Shown: piece by piece, positions 1-7,768 of the stretch
How the letters are laid out: every line of letters starts with the position of its first letter
How positions within the stretch are numbered: position 1 is the stretch's first letter
Origin: Gemmatimonadota bacterium
GTDB lineage: Bacteria > Gemmatimonadota > Gemmatimonadetes > Gemmatimonadales > GWC2-71-9
NCBI GenBank assembly: GCA_003222055.1
Contig: QHUT01000070.1
Location: forward strand, 1 to 64,000
Reading direction: 5' to 3'
Length of the DNA stretch: 64,000 nt
The notes under the pieces: model-generated
What the model saw: only the letters and a program-made list of their open reading frames with translations
Database searches by the model: none
What the model was told of the DNA's origin: nothing
Program-made: the position numbers and the translations under genes

Positions 1-2
1 TG

Positions 3-923
3 GGCGCGGCGGCAGAGTTGGTCCCCGAAGATCAGTTCGGGTTCGGGGGCTCGAGTCGGCTGCTCAACCCGGGGATCGGCATCAAGGGCGTGCGCGTCAG
101 TGTGTTGGGTTGGCTGCATTATGACCTCGGCATCGAGCTGAACGACAAGGTGCTCGCGTTCCTGCGGGACTCCGTCGACGCGCTGCCACGGACGGGCTAT
201 GGGGTATTCGAGAACGGCATCGCCGAGGGCGGTTTCGCACCCACGGTGAGCTATGCCGGTCGGGTGGCCGGCGACTCGAGCACCGGACTGTACCTGGGCG
301 GCGCGCTGCACTATTACCTCGGCGTCGCGTATCTCCGGAGCAGCATCAGTGCGGGCTTCAGGACGGGCGCCTCGATTTTCACGGGGCCCAATCCCGTCAC
401 GCCGCTCGACAGCGGCCTGACGAGCTACTCGAAGCCCGGGAACGCCTTGGGCCATGGGGTGGGGGGCGACGTGGGCGTTGCGTGGATCTCCGGACCGATC
501 GAGCTGGGCGTCGGGGTGAACGACATCGGGGCGACGTTGACGTGGTCCGATACCCGTCAGGACAGCGTGTTCTACCGCGATTCGAGCTTCTCCAAGCCGT
601 TCAAGAACCACGTTTCCACCACGACCAAGCTCCCGGTGTCGTACGTCGCCAACGTGACCTACACCGTCGGGAAGACCACGCTGGGGGCCGACGTGCTGAA
701 CACCGGCCGGGGTTCGACGGTGCACGTTGGCGGCGAACAGCTCCTCGGCCTGATTGCCGTGCGCGGTGGCGTGGCGCGCGACCAGCGCAAACGGATCGAG
801 TTCGGCTTCGGCGGGGGCGTGCGCCTGGGCCCCCTCGGCCTGGACGTGGGGTTCTGGACGCACACGAACTCGCTCTCGAACGAGCGCGGCGTCACGATGG
901 CGACGTCGTTCTCGATCTATTAG
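3..923 (+). CDS. Outer-membrane beta-barrel protein, 3' part (5' end outside window)
   Basis: The frame is open to the left edge of the window, so the TTG at 18 is only the first possible start inside it and the gene begins upstream. The roughly 300 visible residues alternate short polar turns with amphipathic strands rich in Gly, Tyr, Val and Thr, such as LGGALHYYLGVAYLR and GGVRLGPLGLDVGFWTH. The last residues are MATSFSIY, ending in an aromatic residue, as expected for a barrel recognised by the BAM machinery. I infer an outer-membrane protein of unknown cargo. The stop TAG overlaps the Shine-Dalgarno-like taggagg of the next gene, so the two probably share a transcript. No enzyme motif is visible. 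Confidence 0.7.
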   Translation, partial: GAAAELVPEDQFGFGGSSRLLNPGIGIKGVRVSVLGWLHYDLGIELNDKVLAFLRDSVDALPRTGYGVFENGIAEGGFAPTVSYAGRVAGDSSTGLYLGGALHYYLGVAYLRSSISAGFRTGASIFTGPNPVTPLDSGLTSYSKPGNALGHGVGGDVGVAWISGPIELGVGVNDIGATLTWSDTRQDSVFYRDSSFSKPFKNHVSTTTKLPVSYVANVTYTVGKTTLGADVLNTGRGSTVHVGGEQLLGLIAVRGGVARDQRKRIEFGFGGGVRLGPLGLDVGFWTHTNSLSNERGVTMATSFSIY

Positions 924-933
924 GAGGCCCGGG

Positions 934-1488
934 ATGCGCGCGAAGTGGCTGCCGGTCGTTTGCCTTGCTGCATTCGTTGTCGGGTGCGGGAAGGGCGAGG
1001 CAATCTTCAACGTCAACGTGTACAGCTTTCTGCCGGCGTCAACGGACACGGTGCCCTACTACATCCCGTCGAACACGCCACGCGCTGATACCGGAAGCGT
1101 GCCACAGCAGATCAATCTGCCGGGCGTCGGGTCATCCGTCGTCGACTCGATCCAGATTTTCGGGACCCTCGACCTCTACAACCAAAGCGGCACCGGCATG
1201 CTCGGACTCCAGTTGTTCATGGCCTCCGACTCGCTAGGGACGTACAACGCATCCAACGCAGTGCTGACGGTGCAGCAGAAGACGGTGAGCGGATCGCCAC
1301 CGGTTCCGGTCACCGACACGGTGCAGGGGCAGCTCTTGTCGAATGCCAACCCGTTATTCACCCAGAAGCAGGTCTGGGTCCGCGTGGCGGCAGAGGGCTC
1401 GAATGCAAGCCCGACCACCGCGGTGACAGGCTACATGGTCCTCAGGACGCTCCGGCTGTCGGTGTTCATCAACGACAAGTTCTTCTAA
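934..1488 (+). CDS. Putative lipoprotein, hypothetical
   Basis: This is a 184-residue protein starting at ATG 934, with GGAGG ten bases upstream inside the preceding stop region. The N-terminus MRAKWLPVVCLAAFVVGC is a classic lipoprotein signal with a VVGC lipobox, so the mature protein should be lipid-anchored at Cys18. The rest is rich in Ser, Thr, Val and Asn with predicted beta character and no recognisable catalytic motif. The longer ORF from 754 in the track is a run-through upstream of the real start. Position directly behind a barrel gene suggests an accessory envelope protein, but the function is unknown. Confidence 0.75.
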   Translation: MRAKWLPVVCLAAFVVGCGKGEAIFNVNVYSFLPASTDTVPYYIPSNTPRADTGSVPQQINLPGVGSSVVDSIQIFGTLDLYNQSGTGMLGLQLFMASDSLGTYNASNAVLTVQQKTVSGSPPVPVTDTVQGQLLSNANPLFTQKQVWVRVAAEGSNASPTTAVTGYMVLRTLRLSVFINDKFF

Positions 1489-1495
1489 AGAAAAA

Positions 1496-1606
1496 AGGCG
1501 TCGAGTAGAGGCGTCGCGCTCAGGCGTCTCGCAAAGGCGTCACGCGACTACGTCTTCGCATGACGGTTCTGCGTGACGTTCTTGCGTGACGTCTGTGCGT
1601 GACGTC
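1496..1606. repeat. 13-nt-periodic array upstream of ispG
   Basis: Nine 7-mers fall on an exact 13-nt lattice at 1496, 1509, 1522, 1535, 1548, 1561, 1574, 1587 and 1600. They read AGGCGTC four times, CTACGTC, TGACGGT, TGACGTT, and TGACGTC twice, each separated by a 6-nt variable spacer. On the minus strand the array reads as degenerate tandem GACGTCACGCANN units. It ends eight bases before the ispG -10 box. It could be a minisatellite, a cooperative regulator-binding array or both. Confidence 0.85.
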
Positions 1607-1607
1607 T

Positions 1608-1625
1608 TTGCTTTATATTGGACTT
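1608..1625 (+). promoter_or_regulatory. ispG promoter, leaderless type
   Basis: TATATT at 1614-1619 is a good -10 box and lies exactly 6 nt before the GTG start at 1626, so the transcription start should coincide with the start codon. I see no convincing -35 hexamer; the corresponding position lies inside the 13-nt array. Confidence 0.5.
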
Positions 1626-2837
1626 GTGACCTACCAGCGTAGACAATCGGTGGTCGTCGACGTGGGCGGCACAAAGGTGGGCGGCACCCACCCGATCGTC
1701 GTCCAGTCCATGACCAATACGGATACGGCGGACGTGCGTGCGACCGCCGACCAGACACGCGCGCTCCACCAGGCGGGCAGCGAGCTGGTGCGCGTCACGG
1801 TCAACACCGACACCGCGGCCGCGGCGGTGCCCGACATCGTCGCCGCGGTGGACGTCCCGGTGATCGGGGACTTCCACTACAACGGCCACCTGCTGCTCAC
1901 CAAATATCCCAAGTGCGCGGCGGCCCTCGCAAAATACCGCATCAACCCCGGCAATGTCGGCGCCAAGCGGCGCGACGAGCACTTCCGCACCATCGTCGAG
2001 GTCGCGCTGGCGAACGAGAAGCCGGTCCGCATCGGCGTCAACTGGGGCAGCCTCGACCAGCAGCTGCTCACTGAAATGATGGATGCAAACGCCCGCCGGC
2101 CCGATCCGCTGGACGCGCGGGAGGTCATGCTCGAGGCGATGGTCGCGAGCGCCACGCGCTCGGCCGAGCTTGCCGAGGAGTGCGGCCTCGGGCACGATCG
2201 CATCATTCTCTCGGCGAAGGTGTCGGGCGTGCAGGACCTGGTTGAGGTGTATCGCCGGCTCGCGGCGCGGTGCGACTATCCGCTGCACCTGGGACTCACC
2301 GAGGCCGGCATGGGTACCAAGGGCGTCATCGCGAGCACGGCCGGACTGGCCATTCTGCTGCAGGAGGGCATTGGGGACACGATCCGCGTCTCGCTCACGC
2401 CCCGCCCGGGCGGGGACCGGACGGAGGAGGTGCACGTCGCGCAGCAGGTGCTGCAGTCGCTCGGACTGCGGCACTTCGTGCCCCAGGTCTCGGCCTGTCC
2501 CGGGTGCGGGCGCACCACGTCCACGTTCTTTCAGGAAATGGCGGAGCAGATTCAGGCGCACCTGAAGCAGCAGATGCCCGCGTGGCGCGCCCGCTATCCG
2601 GGGGTGGAGACGCTGCGCGTCGCGGTGATGGGGTGCGTCGTGAACGGTCCCGGCGAGTCGAAGCACGCGGACATCGGCATCTCGCTGCCCGGCACGTTCG
2701 AAGAGCCGAAGGCACCGGTGTACGTGGACGGCCGCCTCAAGGTAACCCTCAAGGGCGAAACGATCGTTTCGGAATTCTTGAAAATCCTCGAAGAGTACAT
2801 CGAGGCCCGCTACGCCTCACCACTCGTCCCCGGTTAG
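1626..2837 (+). CDS. ispG: 4-hydroxy-3-methylbut-2-enyl diphosphate synthase (IspG/GcpE)
   Basis: IspG is the [4Fe-4S] enzyme of the MEP isoprenoid pathway that reductively converts methylerythritol cyclodiphosphate to HMBPP in the cytosol. The N-terminal TIM-barrel opens with [20 protein letters not shown], a family hallmark. The C-terminal reductase-like domain carries the cluster cysteines in ACPGCGRTT and in [10 protein letters not shown]. At about 403 residues it matches the short, insertion-free class. The track start at 1599 would place the TATATT promoter inside the gene, so I prefer GTG 1626, where the homologous N-terminus YQRRQSVVV begins. It converges with csaA, and the two stops overlap in the sequence TTAG. 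Confidence 0.95.
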   Translation: MTYQRRQSVVVDVGGTKVGGTHPIVVQSMTNTDTADVRATADQTRALHQAGSELVRVTVNTDTAAAAVPDIVAAVDVPVIGDFHYNGHLLLTKYPKCAAALAKYRINPGNVGAKRRDEHFRTIVEVALANEKPVRIGVNWGSLDQQLLTEMMDANARRPDPLDAREVMLEAMVASATRSAELAEECGLGHDRIILSAKVSGVQDLVEVYRRLAARCDYPLHLGLTEAGMGTKGVIASTAGLAILLQEGIGDTIRVSLTPRPGGDRTEEVHVAQQVLQSLGLRHFVPQVSACPGCGRTTSTFFQEMAEQIQAHLKQQMPAWRARYPGVETLRVAVMGCVVNGPGESKHADIGISLPGTFEEPKAPVYVDGRLKVTLKGETIVSEFLKILEEYIEARYASPLVPG

Positions 2838-3163
2838 CCGATTCGGCTGCCGAGTGGGACGTCGCGCTCGGGATGCACCAGCACGATGTCGCCGTCCCCC
2901 AGCACGACACCTAGGGTGAGCACCTCGGAGAAGAAGTTCGCGATCTGGCGTGGCGGGAAGTTGACCACCGCCAGCACCAGTTTCCCCACGAGGTCGGTCT
3001 TGCCGTAGTACTTCGTGATCTGCGCGCTCGAGGTCTTGACGCCGAACTCACCGAAGTCGACGCGCAGCTGGTAAGCGGGCTTGCGCGCCTGGGGGAAGTC
3101 GTCGACCTGCAGGATCCGGCCGACGCGGATGTCGACCTTGGCGAAATCGTCCCAGGCGATCAC
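2834..3163 (-). CDS. csaA: CsaA-type tRNA-binding-domain protein
   Basis: This is a 109-residue OB-fold protein of the CsaA/Trbp111/EMAP family, a dimeric tRNA-binding or chaperone-like cytosolic protein. Family motifs include [10 protein letters not shown] near the N-terminus, [17 protein letters not shown], and the signature [19 protein letters not shown] start it at GTG 3163 because a strong Shine-Dalgarno (gagaggaggg) lies seven bases upstream. The longer track ORF adds 20 residues encoded by that ribosome-binding region. It is a single gene facing away from comM and converging on ispG. The exact cellular role of bacterial CsaA is uncertain. Confidence 0.9.
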   Translation of the reverse strand: MIAWDDFAKVDIRVGRILQVDDFPQARKPAYQLRVDFGEFGVKTSSAQITKYYGKTDLVGKLVLAVVNFPPRQIANFFSEVLTLGVVLGDGDIVLVHPERDVPLGSRIG

Positions 3164-3228
3164 TCGCTCACCCTCCTCTCCTCTCTCGACCTTCACCCTC
3201 GGACCCCTCCGCTCTTCACGCACTGGTC

Positions 3229-3270
3229 CTCACCCCCTGACCCCCTCTCCCTTCGGGAGAGGGGGGACGG
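3229..3270 (-). repeat. Interspersed palindrome, family 1, copy a
   Basis: The stem ccccctctccc/gggagagggg closes on a TTC loop and is preceded by ctcaccccctga. This is the same element as copies b and c in inverted orientation. Confidence 0.8.
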
Positions 3271-3320
3271 CGTTTGAGATCTATAAGCAGCGCTCCGACA
3301 ACGGGAGCTCTCTGTTCGTG

Positions 3321-3360
3321 CCCCCTCTCCGTATTGCGGAGAGGGGGACATGCGGTGAGG
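3321..3360 (+). repeat. Interspersed palindrome, family 1, copy b
   Basis: Stem ccccctctccg/cggagaggggg, loop tattg, with the tail gacatgcggtgagg. It differs from copy c by only a few bases. Confidence 0.8.
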
Positions 3361-3504
3361 ACTCGTGAGGGCGGAGGGGGGGACAGGGCGTGGGGCCGGT
3401 GAGGTCCGCAACAACACGACCTCCCATGCATTGATTGGGTGACACTCTCGGTGGGTCCGTCTGGCATCGTTCGATCCGATGAACCCACGGTCGGCGTCGC
3501 GGCG

Positions 3505-3546
3505 TCCCCCCTCTCCGCATGGCGGAGAGGGGGACAGGGGGTGAGG
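3505..3546 (+). repeat. Interspersed palindrome, family 1, copy c, abutting comM
   Basis: Stem ccccctctccgc/gcggagaggggg, loop atg, then the tail gacagggggtgagg. The tail ends two bases before the comM ATG, so the element itself supplies the purine-rich Shine-Dalgarno of comM. Confidence 0.8.
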
Positions 3547-3548
3547 CC

Positions 3549-5084
3549 ATGCTCGCCCGCGTCCGCTCCGCTGCGGTGTTCGGTATCGACGCCTATCTCG
3601 TCGACGTCGAGACCGACATTGCCAACGGGCTCCCCACGTTCGCGACGGTCGGGCTGCCTCAAGGCGCGGTGAAAGAAGGCCGCGAGCGCGTCTATGCCGC
3701 GCTTGCGAACACGGGCTACACGTTTCCCCTGAAGCGCATCACGGTCAATCTCGCCCCTGCCGACATCCGAAAAGACGGCTCGGCCTTCGACCTCCCCATT
3801 GCCGTGGGCATTCTCGCGGCCACCGAGCAGATCTCCCCCGAGCGGCTCGGACGCGTGGCGGTGCTGGGCGAGCTCGGGCTCGAGGGCGCGATCCGGCCGG
3901 TGCGCGGCGCCCTGCCCGTCGCCCTCGCGACCCGAGCCGCCGGCCTCGAGGCGCTGGTGCTGCCGCGCGAGAACCTGCCGGAGGCGGGCGTCGTGTCGGG
4001 CGTACGGGTGCTCGGCGCCGGCAATCTCGCCGAGCTCGCGGACTATCTGGACGGCCGCGCCGAGCTGCCGGAGGCGCGAGTCGATCTCGCCGGCCTGCTC
4101 GCGGAGCGGGCGAAGCACGACGTCGACTTCGGAGAAGTGAAAGGACAGGCGCACGCGAAGCGCGCGCTCGAAGTCGCGGCGGCTGGAAGCCACAACGTCC
4201 TCATGATCGGGCCGCCGGGAAGCGGGAAGACGATGCTGGCCCGGCGGCTCCCGACCATTCTCCCGCGGATGAGCCTCGATGAGGCGCTCGAGACGACAAA
4301 AATCCATTCGGTGGCCGGTGTGCTGCCGGTCGGCGAGTCGCTCGTGGCGCGGCGCCCGTTCAGGGCCCCGCACCACACCATCTCCGACGCCGGCCTCATT
4401 GGCGGCGGCTCGTACCCGCGGCCCGGGGAGGTGAGCCTGGCGCACGGGGGTGTGCTGTTCCTCGACGAGCTTCCCGAGTTCCGCAAGAACGTCCTGGAGG
4501 TGCTGCGCCAGCCGATGGAGGACGGCGTGGTGACGATCGCCCGCGCCGCCATGAGCCTCACCTATCCGGCGCGCTTCATGCTGGCCGCGGCCATGAACCC
4601 GTGCCCTTGCGGCTACTTCGGCGACCCGCAGCACAATTGTGTGTGCGGCCCTCTGGGCGTGGAGCGCTACCTCGCCCGCGTCTCGGGGCCCTTGCTCGAT
4701 CGGATCGACATCCACCTCGAGGTGCCGGCCGTGAAGTACCGCGCGCTCGCGGACCAGGGCGGGGGCGAGACCAGCGAGGCGATCCGGGAGCGGGTGGACC
4801 GCGCGCGCGCCGTGCAGCGTGAGCGCTTCGCGGCGCGCCCCGGCGTGTATGCCAATGCCCACATGGCGGCGCGGGACATCCGCACGTTCTGCCGCGTGTC
4901 GGACGGCGCCGATGCGCTGCTGCGCACGGCGATCACGCGGCTCGCCCTCTCGGCCCGGGCGTATCACCGGATTCTCAAGATCGCCCGCACCCTCGCCGAC
5001 CTCGAGGGGAGGGCGGACATCCAGCCGAAGCACGTGAGCGAGGCGATTCAGTACCGCAGCCTGGATCGGAGGGGGCTGGGGTAG
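3549..5084 (+). CDS. comM: ComM-type Mg-chelatase-like AAA+ helicase
   Basis: ComM (YifB family) is a cytosolic hexameric AAA+ branch-migration helicase that helps integrate transforming DNA. The 511 residues are complete. They comprise an N-terminal ChlI/Lon-type domain (about 1-170), Walker A GPPGSGKT near residue 219, Walker B GVLFLDELPE, the cysteine-rich CPCGYFGDPQHNCVCGP insertion near residue 352, and the C-terminal Mg-chelatase domain. ATG 3549 is chosen because the family N-terminus MLARVRSAAVFGIDAYLV starts there; the track start 30 bases upstream lies in the palindrome. Its last 160 codons are duplicated at 6476-6958. The 605-aa antisense ORF is a shadow. Confidence 0.95.
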   Translation: MLARVRSAAVFGIDAYLVDVETDIANGLPTFATVGLPQGAVKEGRERVYAALANTGYTFPLKRITVNLAPADIRKDGSAFDLPIAVGILAATEQISPERLGRVAVLGELGLEGAIRPVRGALPVALATRAAGLEALVLPRENLPEAGVVSGVRVLGAGNLAELADYLDGRAELPEARVDLAGLLAERAKHDVDFGEVKGQAHAKRALEVAAAGSHNVLMIGPPGSGKTMLARRLPTILPRMSLDEALETTKIHSVAGVLPVGESLVARRPFRAPHHTISDAGLIGGGSYPRPGEVSLAHGGVLFLDELPEFRKNVLEVLRQPMEDGVVTIARAAMSLTYPARFMLAAAMNPCPCGYFGDPQHNCVCGPLGVERYLARVSGPLLDRIDIHLEVPAVKYRALADQGGGETSEAIRERVDRARAVQRERFAARPGVYANAHMAARDIRTFCRVSDGADALLRTAITRLALSARAYHRILKIARTLADLEGRADIQPKHVSEAIQYRSLDRRGLG

Positions 5085-5271
5085 GGCGAGGCACGTCCTC
5101 CGCGCAGGGCGGCGGTGGCGCTCTCGCGATTCGGCTTGCTGCCCGATACCTGAGTGAGGGACATACAGACGTGCCTGGACCAGTGAACACCAGTCCGCCT
5201 ATGGTGACGAACGTGGGAACTGTCTTTTGTGGGCTCCGCTAAGCAGCGGACCAGCGCATCGTCCGCAGCCG
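5085..5271. other. Intergenic DNA between comM and the oxygenase gene
   Basis: No credible gene is present. A small hairpin (tccgct aagc agcgga, 5235-5250) lies just past the stop of the minus-strand oxygenase gene and might help end its transcript, but no T-run follows it. Confidence 0.5.
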
Positions 5272-6180
5272 CTACCAGCGGAGCTCGGTTGGAAAATACT
5301 CCGAAATCAATTCGTTATAGAAGGGCCGCAATTGCTCGACATTCGGGCGCTCGTGGCTTTTGGTATAAAGGTCGTAAGGATTGAAAGCTCGAACCCACGC
5401 GAACATTTCCTTGTCTCGGCCGTTCATGAGGTGTTGATATTCCCCTTCGCGGTGCGCCGGATAGAAGGAGTGATAGCGAATCATATAGAGGGCCTCCGGC
5501 GGCAGGTAATCTTTGACGACGTGATACAGATATTCGTCATGGCCCCAGGAGAGATGAACGTTTTCCAAGCCGCAGCCTTCTGAGTAGATGCCGGTTCGAG
5601 TCTGGTATTTCGGCTCTCGGCTGTCGGGATTGTCGGCGAAGAACTGATGAAAGACGATCTTGTCCGAATAGCCGCAGCCTACTGGAAACGTATCGCCTAC
5701 CACGGCCCACTGCGGCTCTCCGTAAAGACACAGGATTTTTCCCAGATCGTGAATGAGGCCCGTTAAGATGAACCAGCGCGGATGTCCATCCCGGCGGATC
5801 TGTTCGCCCGTTTGAAGCAGATGATCAAGCTGCGATAGATCGGTATCGGGATCGCTAGCATCGACCAGCGTGTTCAAAAACTCCATCGCTTCCCAGATTC
5901 CCATTTTGTGCCGCGACAGCGACAGAAATTCTTTCTTCTTGGCCTGCACGAAATCGTAAGTCTGATGGCGGTGATTGAGCCGGTAGAACTCGCGCACGCT
6001 GGGTCGTGCGTTGGCCTCATAATTTCGAAACTGCTCTTTGGTCTTATTCGGGTCCGTCGCCTGAAAGGGCTTTGAACTGGCGGCTGTCTCTTCAGGATAA
6101 CGGACTTTGAGGAAGTCCTCCCATTCTTCCAGGTTGGAAAGAGGGGCGTTCGAATTGGATGGCGTTTCTGTCGCGGCCAT
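5272..6180 (-). CDS. miox: myo-inositol oxygenase (MIOX family)
   Basis: MIOX is a cytosolic mixed-valent di-iron HD-fold oxygenase that cleaves myo-inositol with O2 to D-glucuronate. The 302-residue product covers the whole family. Iron-ligand motifs are all present: the His of [33 protein letters not shown] and NPYDLYTK, together with [16 protein letters not shown]. The likely start is ATG 6180 ([10 protein letters not shown]), not the track start 54 bases upstream. The gene is visibly lower in GC and uses A/T-ending codons, unlike its neighbours. It lies alone between intact comM and a duplicated comM 3' end. No inositol transporter or uronate isomerase is nearby. I infer recent horizontal acquisition. 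Confidence 0.92.
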   Translation of the reverse strand: MAATETPSNSNAPLSNLEEWEDFLKVRYPEETAASSKPFQATDPNKTKEQFRNYEANARPSVREFYRLNHRHQTYDFVQAKKKEFLSLSRHKMGIWEAMEFLNTLVDASDPDTDLSQLDHLLQTGEQIRRDGHPRWFILTGLIHDLGKILCLYGEPQWAVVGDTFPVGCGYSDKIVFHQFFADNPDSREPKYQTRTGIYSEGCGLENVHLSWGHDEYLYHVVKDYLPPEALYMIRYHSFYPAHREGEYQHLMNGRDKEMFAWVRAFNPYDLYTKSHERPNVEQLRPFYNELISEYFPTELRW

Positions 6181-6475
6181 AAATTTCAGCTGAGTTACGA
6201 TTGAATGTCCTCCGCAGGCCCTTGGCTGCAACAACTGAGCCAGAGGCTTCTTTTGGCAGGAAGCAGAGCCTTTCGGCGCCCTTATCGATCAACGCACCAC
6301 GCGCTTAAGGGCACCCGGCGCAGCCTCGTTCCCCGACGCTACCGCCAGCAGCGGCAATCTCCACTGCGGCAATCCGTTGGCAGGGTGTCGCCCAGGGTCC
6401 GCAGTTCACGGGGAAAGGCTGCCGGAAGCGGTTTTTGGCCGTTCAGCCTCACATGGCAAAAAGGCAACGCGGGGA
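6181..6475. other. Unassigned DNA between the oxygenase gene and the comM fragment
   Basis: About 295 bp of intermediate GC separates the oxygenase start from the comM copy. It is not comM-like on either strand, and I recognise no gene, repeat or promoter. The frame is open into the comM fragment but encodes no recognisable sequence. Confidence 0.5.
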
Positions 6476-6958
6476 TGTCCCTGCGGCTACTTCGGCGATC
6501 CGCAGCATGATTGTGTGTGCGGGCCGCTCGGCGTGGAGCGCTACCTCGCCCGCGTCTCGGGGCCCTTGCTCGATCGGATCGACATCCACCTCGAGGTGCC
6601 GGCCGTGAAGTACCGCGCGCTCGCGGACCAGGGCGGGGGCGAGACCAGCGAGGCGATCCGGGAGCGGGTGGACCGCGCGCGCGCCGTGCAGCGCGAGCGC
6701 TTCGCGGCGCGCCCGGGCGTGTATGCCAATGCCCACATGGCGGCGCGGGACATCCGCACGTTCTGCCGCGTGTCGGACGGGGCGGACGCGCTGTTGCGCA
6801 CGGCGATCACGCGGCTCGCGCTGTCGGCCCGGGCGTACCACCGGATTCTCAAGATCGCGCGCACCATCGCCGATCTCGCGGGAGCAGCTTCGCTCGAATC
6901 GCGGCATGTGAGCGAGGCGATCCAGTACCGCAGCCTCGACCGCCGGGGGTTGGCGTAA
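6476..6958 (+). pseudogene. Headless duplicate of the comM 3' end
   Basis: From TGT CCC TGC (CPCGYFGDPQHD) to the TAA stop, this 160-codon segment matches the C-terminal part of comM (4602-5084) in frame. It lacks the ChlI domain, Walker A and Walker B, so it cannot be a working ATPase. Comparing by eye, 6530-6693 and 4656-4819 are identical over 164 bases. Scattered, mostly synonymous changes follow, and both ends diverge clearly, with IADLAGAASLESRHV here against LADLEGRADIQPKHV in comM. The break falls at the conserved cysteine motif. It could be a remnant of a homologous incoming allele, a duplication partly homogenised by gene conversion, or an assembly join. Confidence 0.85.
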
Positions 6959-7267
6959 GGAAGGCGCACGGAACGTGGAAGCTTCGCATCGCGACCTCAT
7001 TTTTTCCGAACCCAAGCGCTCGAATTAGCTGCGGTGTCTTCACTGTGAGCGCACTTACGAGCGTGGCAAGTGGCGTACGTTGCGCGGATTTCAGATGTGT
7101 CCCTACCTGGATTGCGATGGGGATGCCGTCATCGACACCTTGAATTGGGCCGCGATACGGGACGGACATCCGGAGTATCCCGAGCGCCCCACATGGGGCG
7201 CGGTATACCACCGGAAATAGGTAGCGGAGGGTTGAAGCGTACACCCAGATCGAGCAGTTTCATGCAT
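6959..7267. other. Gene-poor DNA after the comM fragment
   Basis: About 310 bp with no recognisable coding sequence on either strand. The ORFs listed across it are short and resemble nothing I know. Confidence 0.5.
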
Positions 7268-7582
7268 ATGCGAACGACACTGCACGTCGATGACGGTTTG
7301 CTACAGGAGGCCCAGCGCCTCACGGGCCTCCGAGGGAAGGCGGCGATCGTGCGGGCCGCATTGGAGGCTCTGATCACGCGCGAGAGTTCCAGGCGGCTGG
7401 CTGTCCTCGGCGGCACTGAGCCCGCGATGCGCTTGGTGTCCCGTCGGCGCTCCCGCGCCCGTCATCGGTCAGGCGCTGTACTCGCCCGCGGGCAATCCGT
7501 GGACCGAATTGGGGGAAGATCTGGGCCGGGACGGCGCCCTCGCGGACATGGGCGCGGGGGTTCGGACGTTCTAACCCCCTGA
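7268..7582 (+). pseudogene. Orphan VapB-like antitoxin with altered C-terminus
   Basis: The first 58 or so residues, MRTTLHVDDGLLQEAQRLTGLRGK followed by a region ending RLAVLGGTEP, match the short ribbon-helix-helix antitoxins of VapBC modules (the DUF2191-like type). These normally stop after a few basic residues and are followed immediately by a PIN-domain toxin. Here the frame runs on as low-complexity Arg/Gly sequence to 7582, and no vapC is present downstream. In a different frame, 7446-7574 reads GAPAPVIGQALYSPAGNPW and onward to GAGVRTF-stop, which looks like the tail of an unrelated gene. I infer a deletion that removed the toxin and joined two fragments. Confidence 0.55.
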
Positions 7583-7592
7583 GAGTCTCGGT

Positions 7593-7631
7593 AAAAGCAG
7601 ATCCTTCGCGCCTGCGGCGCTCAGGATGACA
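7593..7631 (+). repeat. Interspersed repeat, family 2, copy a
   Basis: It contains aagcagatccttcgcg, then cctgcggcgctcaggatgaca. It is inverted relative to copy b, so the pair can fold together. Translated on the other strand it gives the CHPERRRREGSAF string familiar from spurious ORFs in many bacteria. Confidence 0.75.
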
Positions 7632-7708
7632 CGCTCGCTCGTCTCGCGAAGAGTAAGGAGGAGAACGACCTCTATTATCCTTTCTTTCCCCCCGAAGCAG
7701 CCGGGCGT

Positions 7709-7760
7709 TGTCATCCTGAGCGAGCGCGCGGAACGCGCGCGAGCGAAGGACCTGCTTTTT
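7709..7760 (-). repeat. Interspersed repeat, family 2, copy b
   Basis: tgtcatcctgagcgagcg, an internal palindrome gcgcgcggaacgcgcgc, then gagcgaaggacctgctttt. It lies directly downstream of the minus-strand lipoprotein stop, where the hairpin could act as a terminator. Confidence 0.75.
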
Positions 7761-7768
7761 AGCCGGCG

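Larger units (their letters stand above)
3164..3548. other. Intergenic region csaA/comM, palindrome-rich
   Basis: The 385-bp gap between the divergent csaA and comM genes holds three interspersed palindromes, annotated separately, plus a plain stretch at about 3361-3500. ORFs predicted across it (3081, 3193, 3281, 3439) are low-complexity translations of the palindromes and not credible genes. Confidence 0.7.

Noticed and set aside
1496-1606. A CRISPR-like reading of the 13-nt array
   Set aside because: The repeats are 7 nt and the spacers 6 nt, far too short, and no cas genes are present.
3216-5033. A 605-residue minus-strand ORF opposite comM
   Set aside because: It is antisense to intact comM and continues through palindromes. 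Its composition is typical of high-GC shadows.
7446-7574. A separate gene ending GAGVRTF
   Set aside because: It has no start codon or upstream domain in that frame. I treated it as a remnant within the antitoxin entry.
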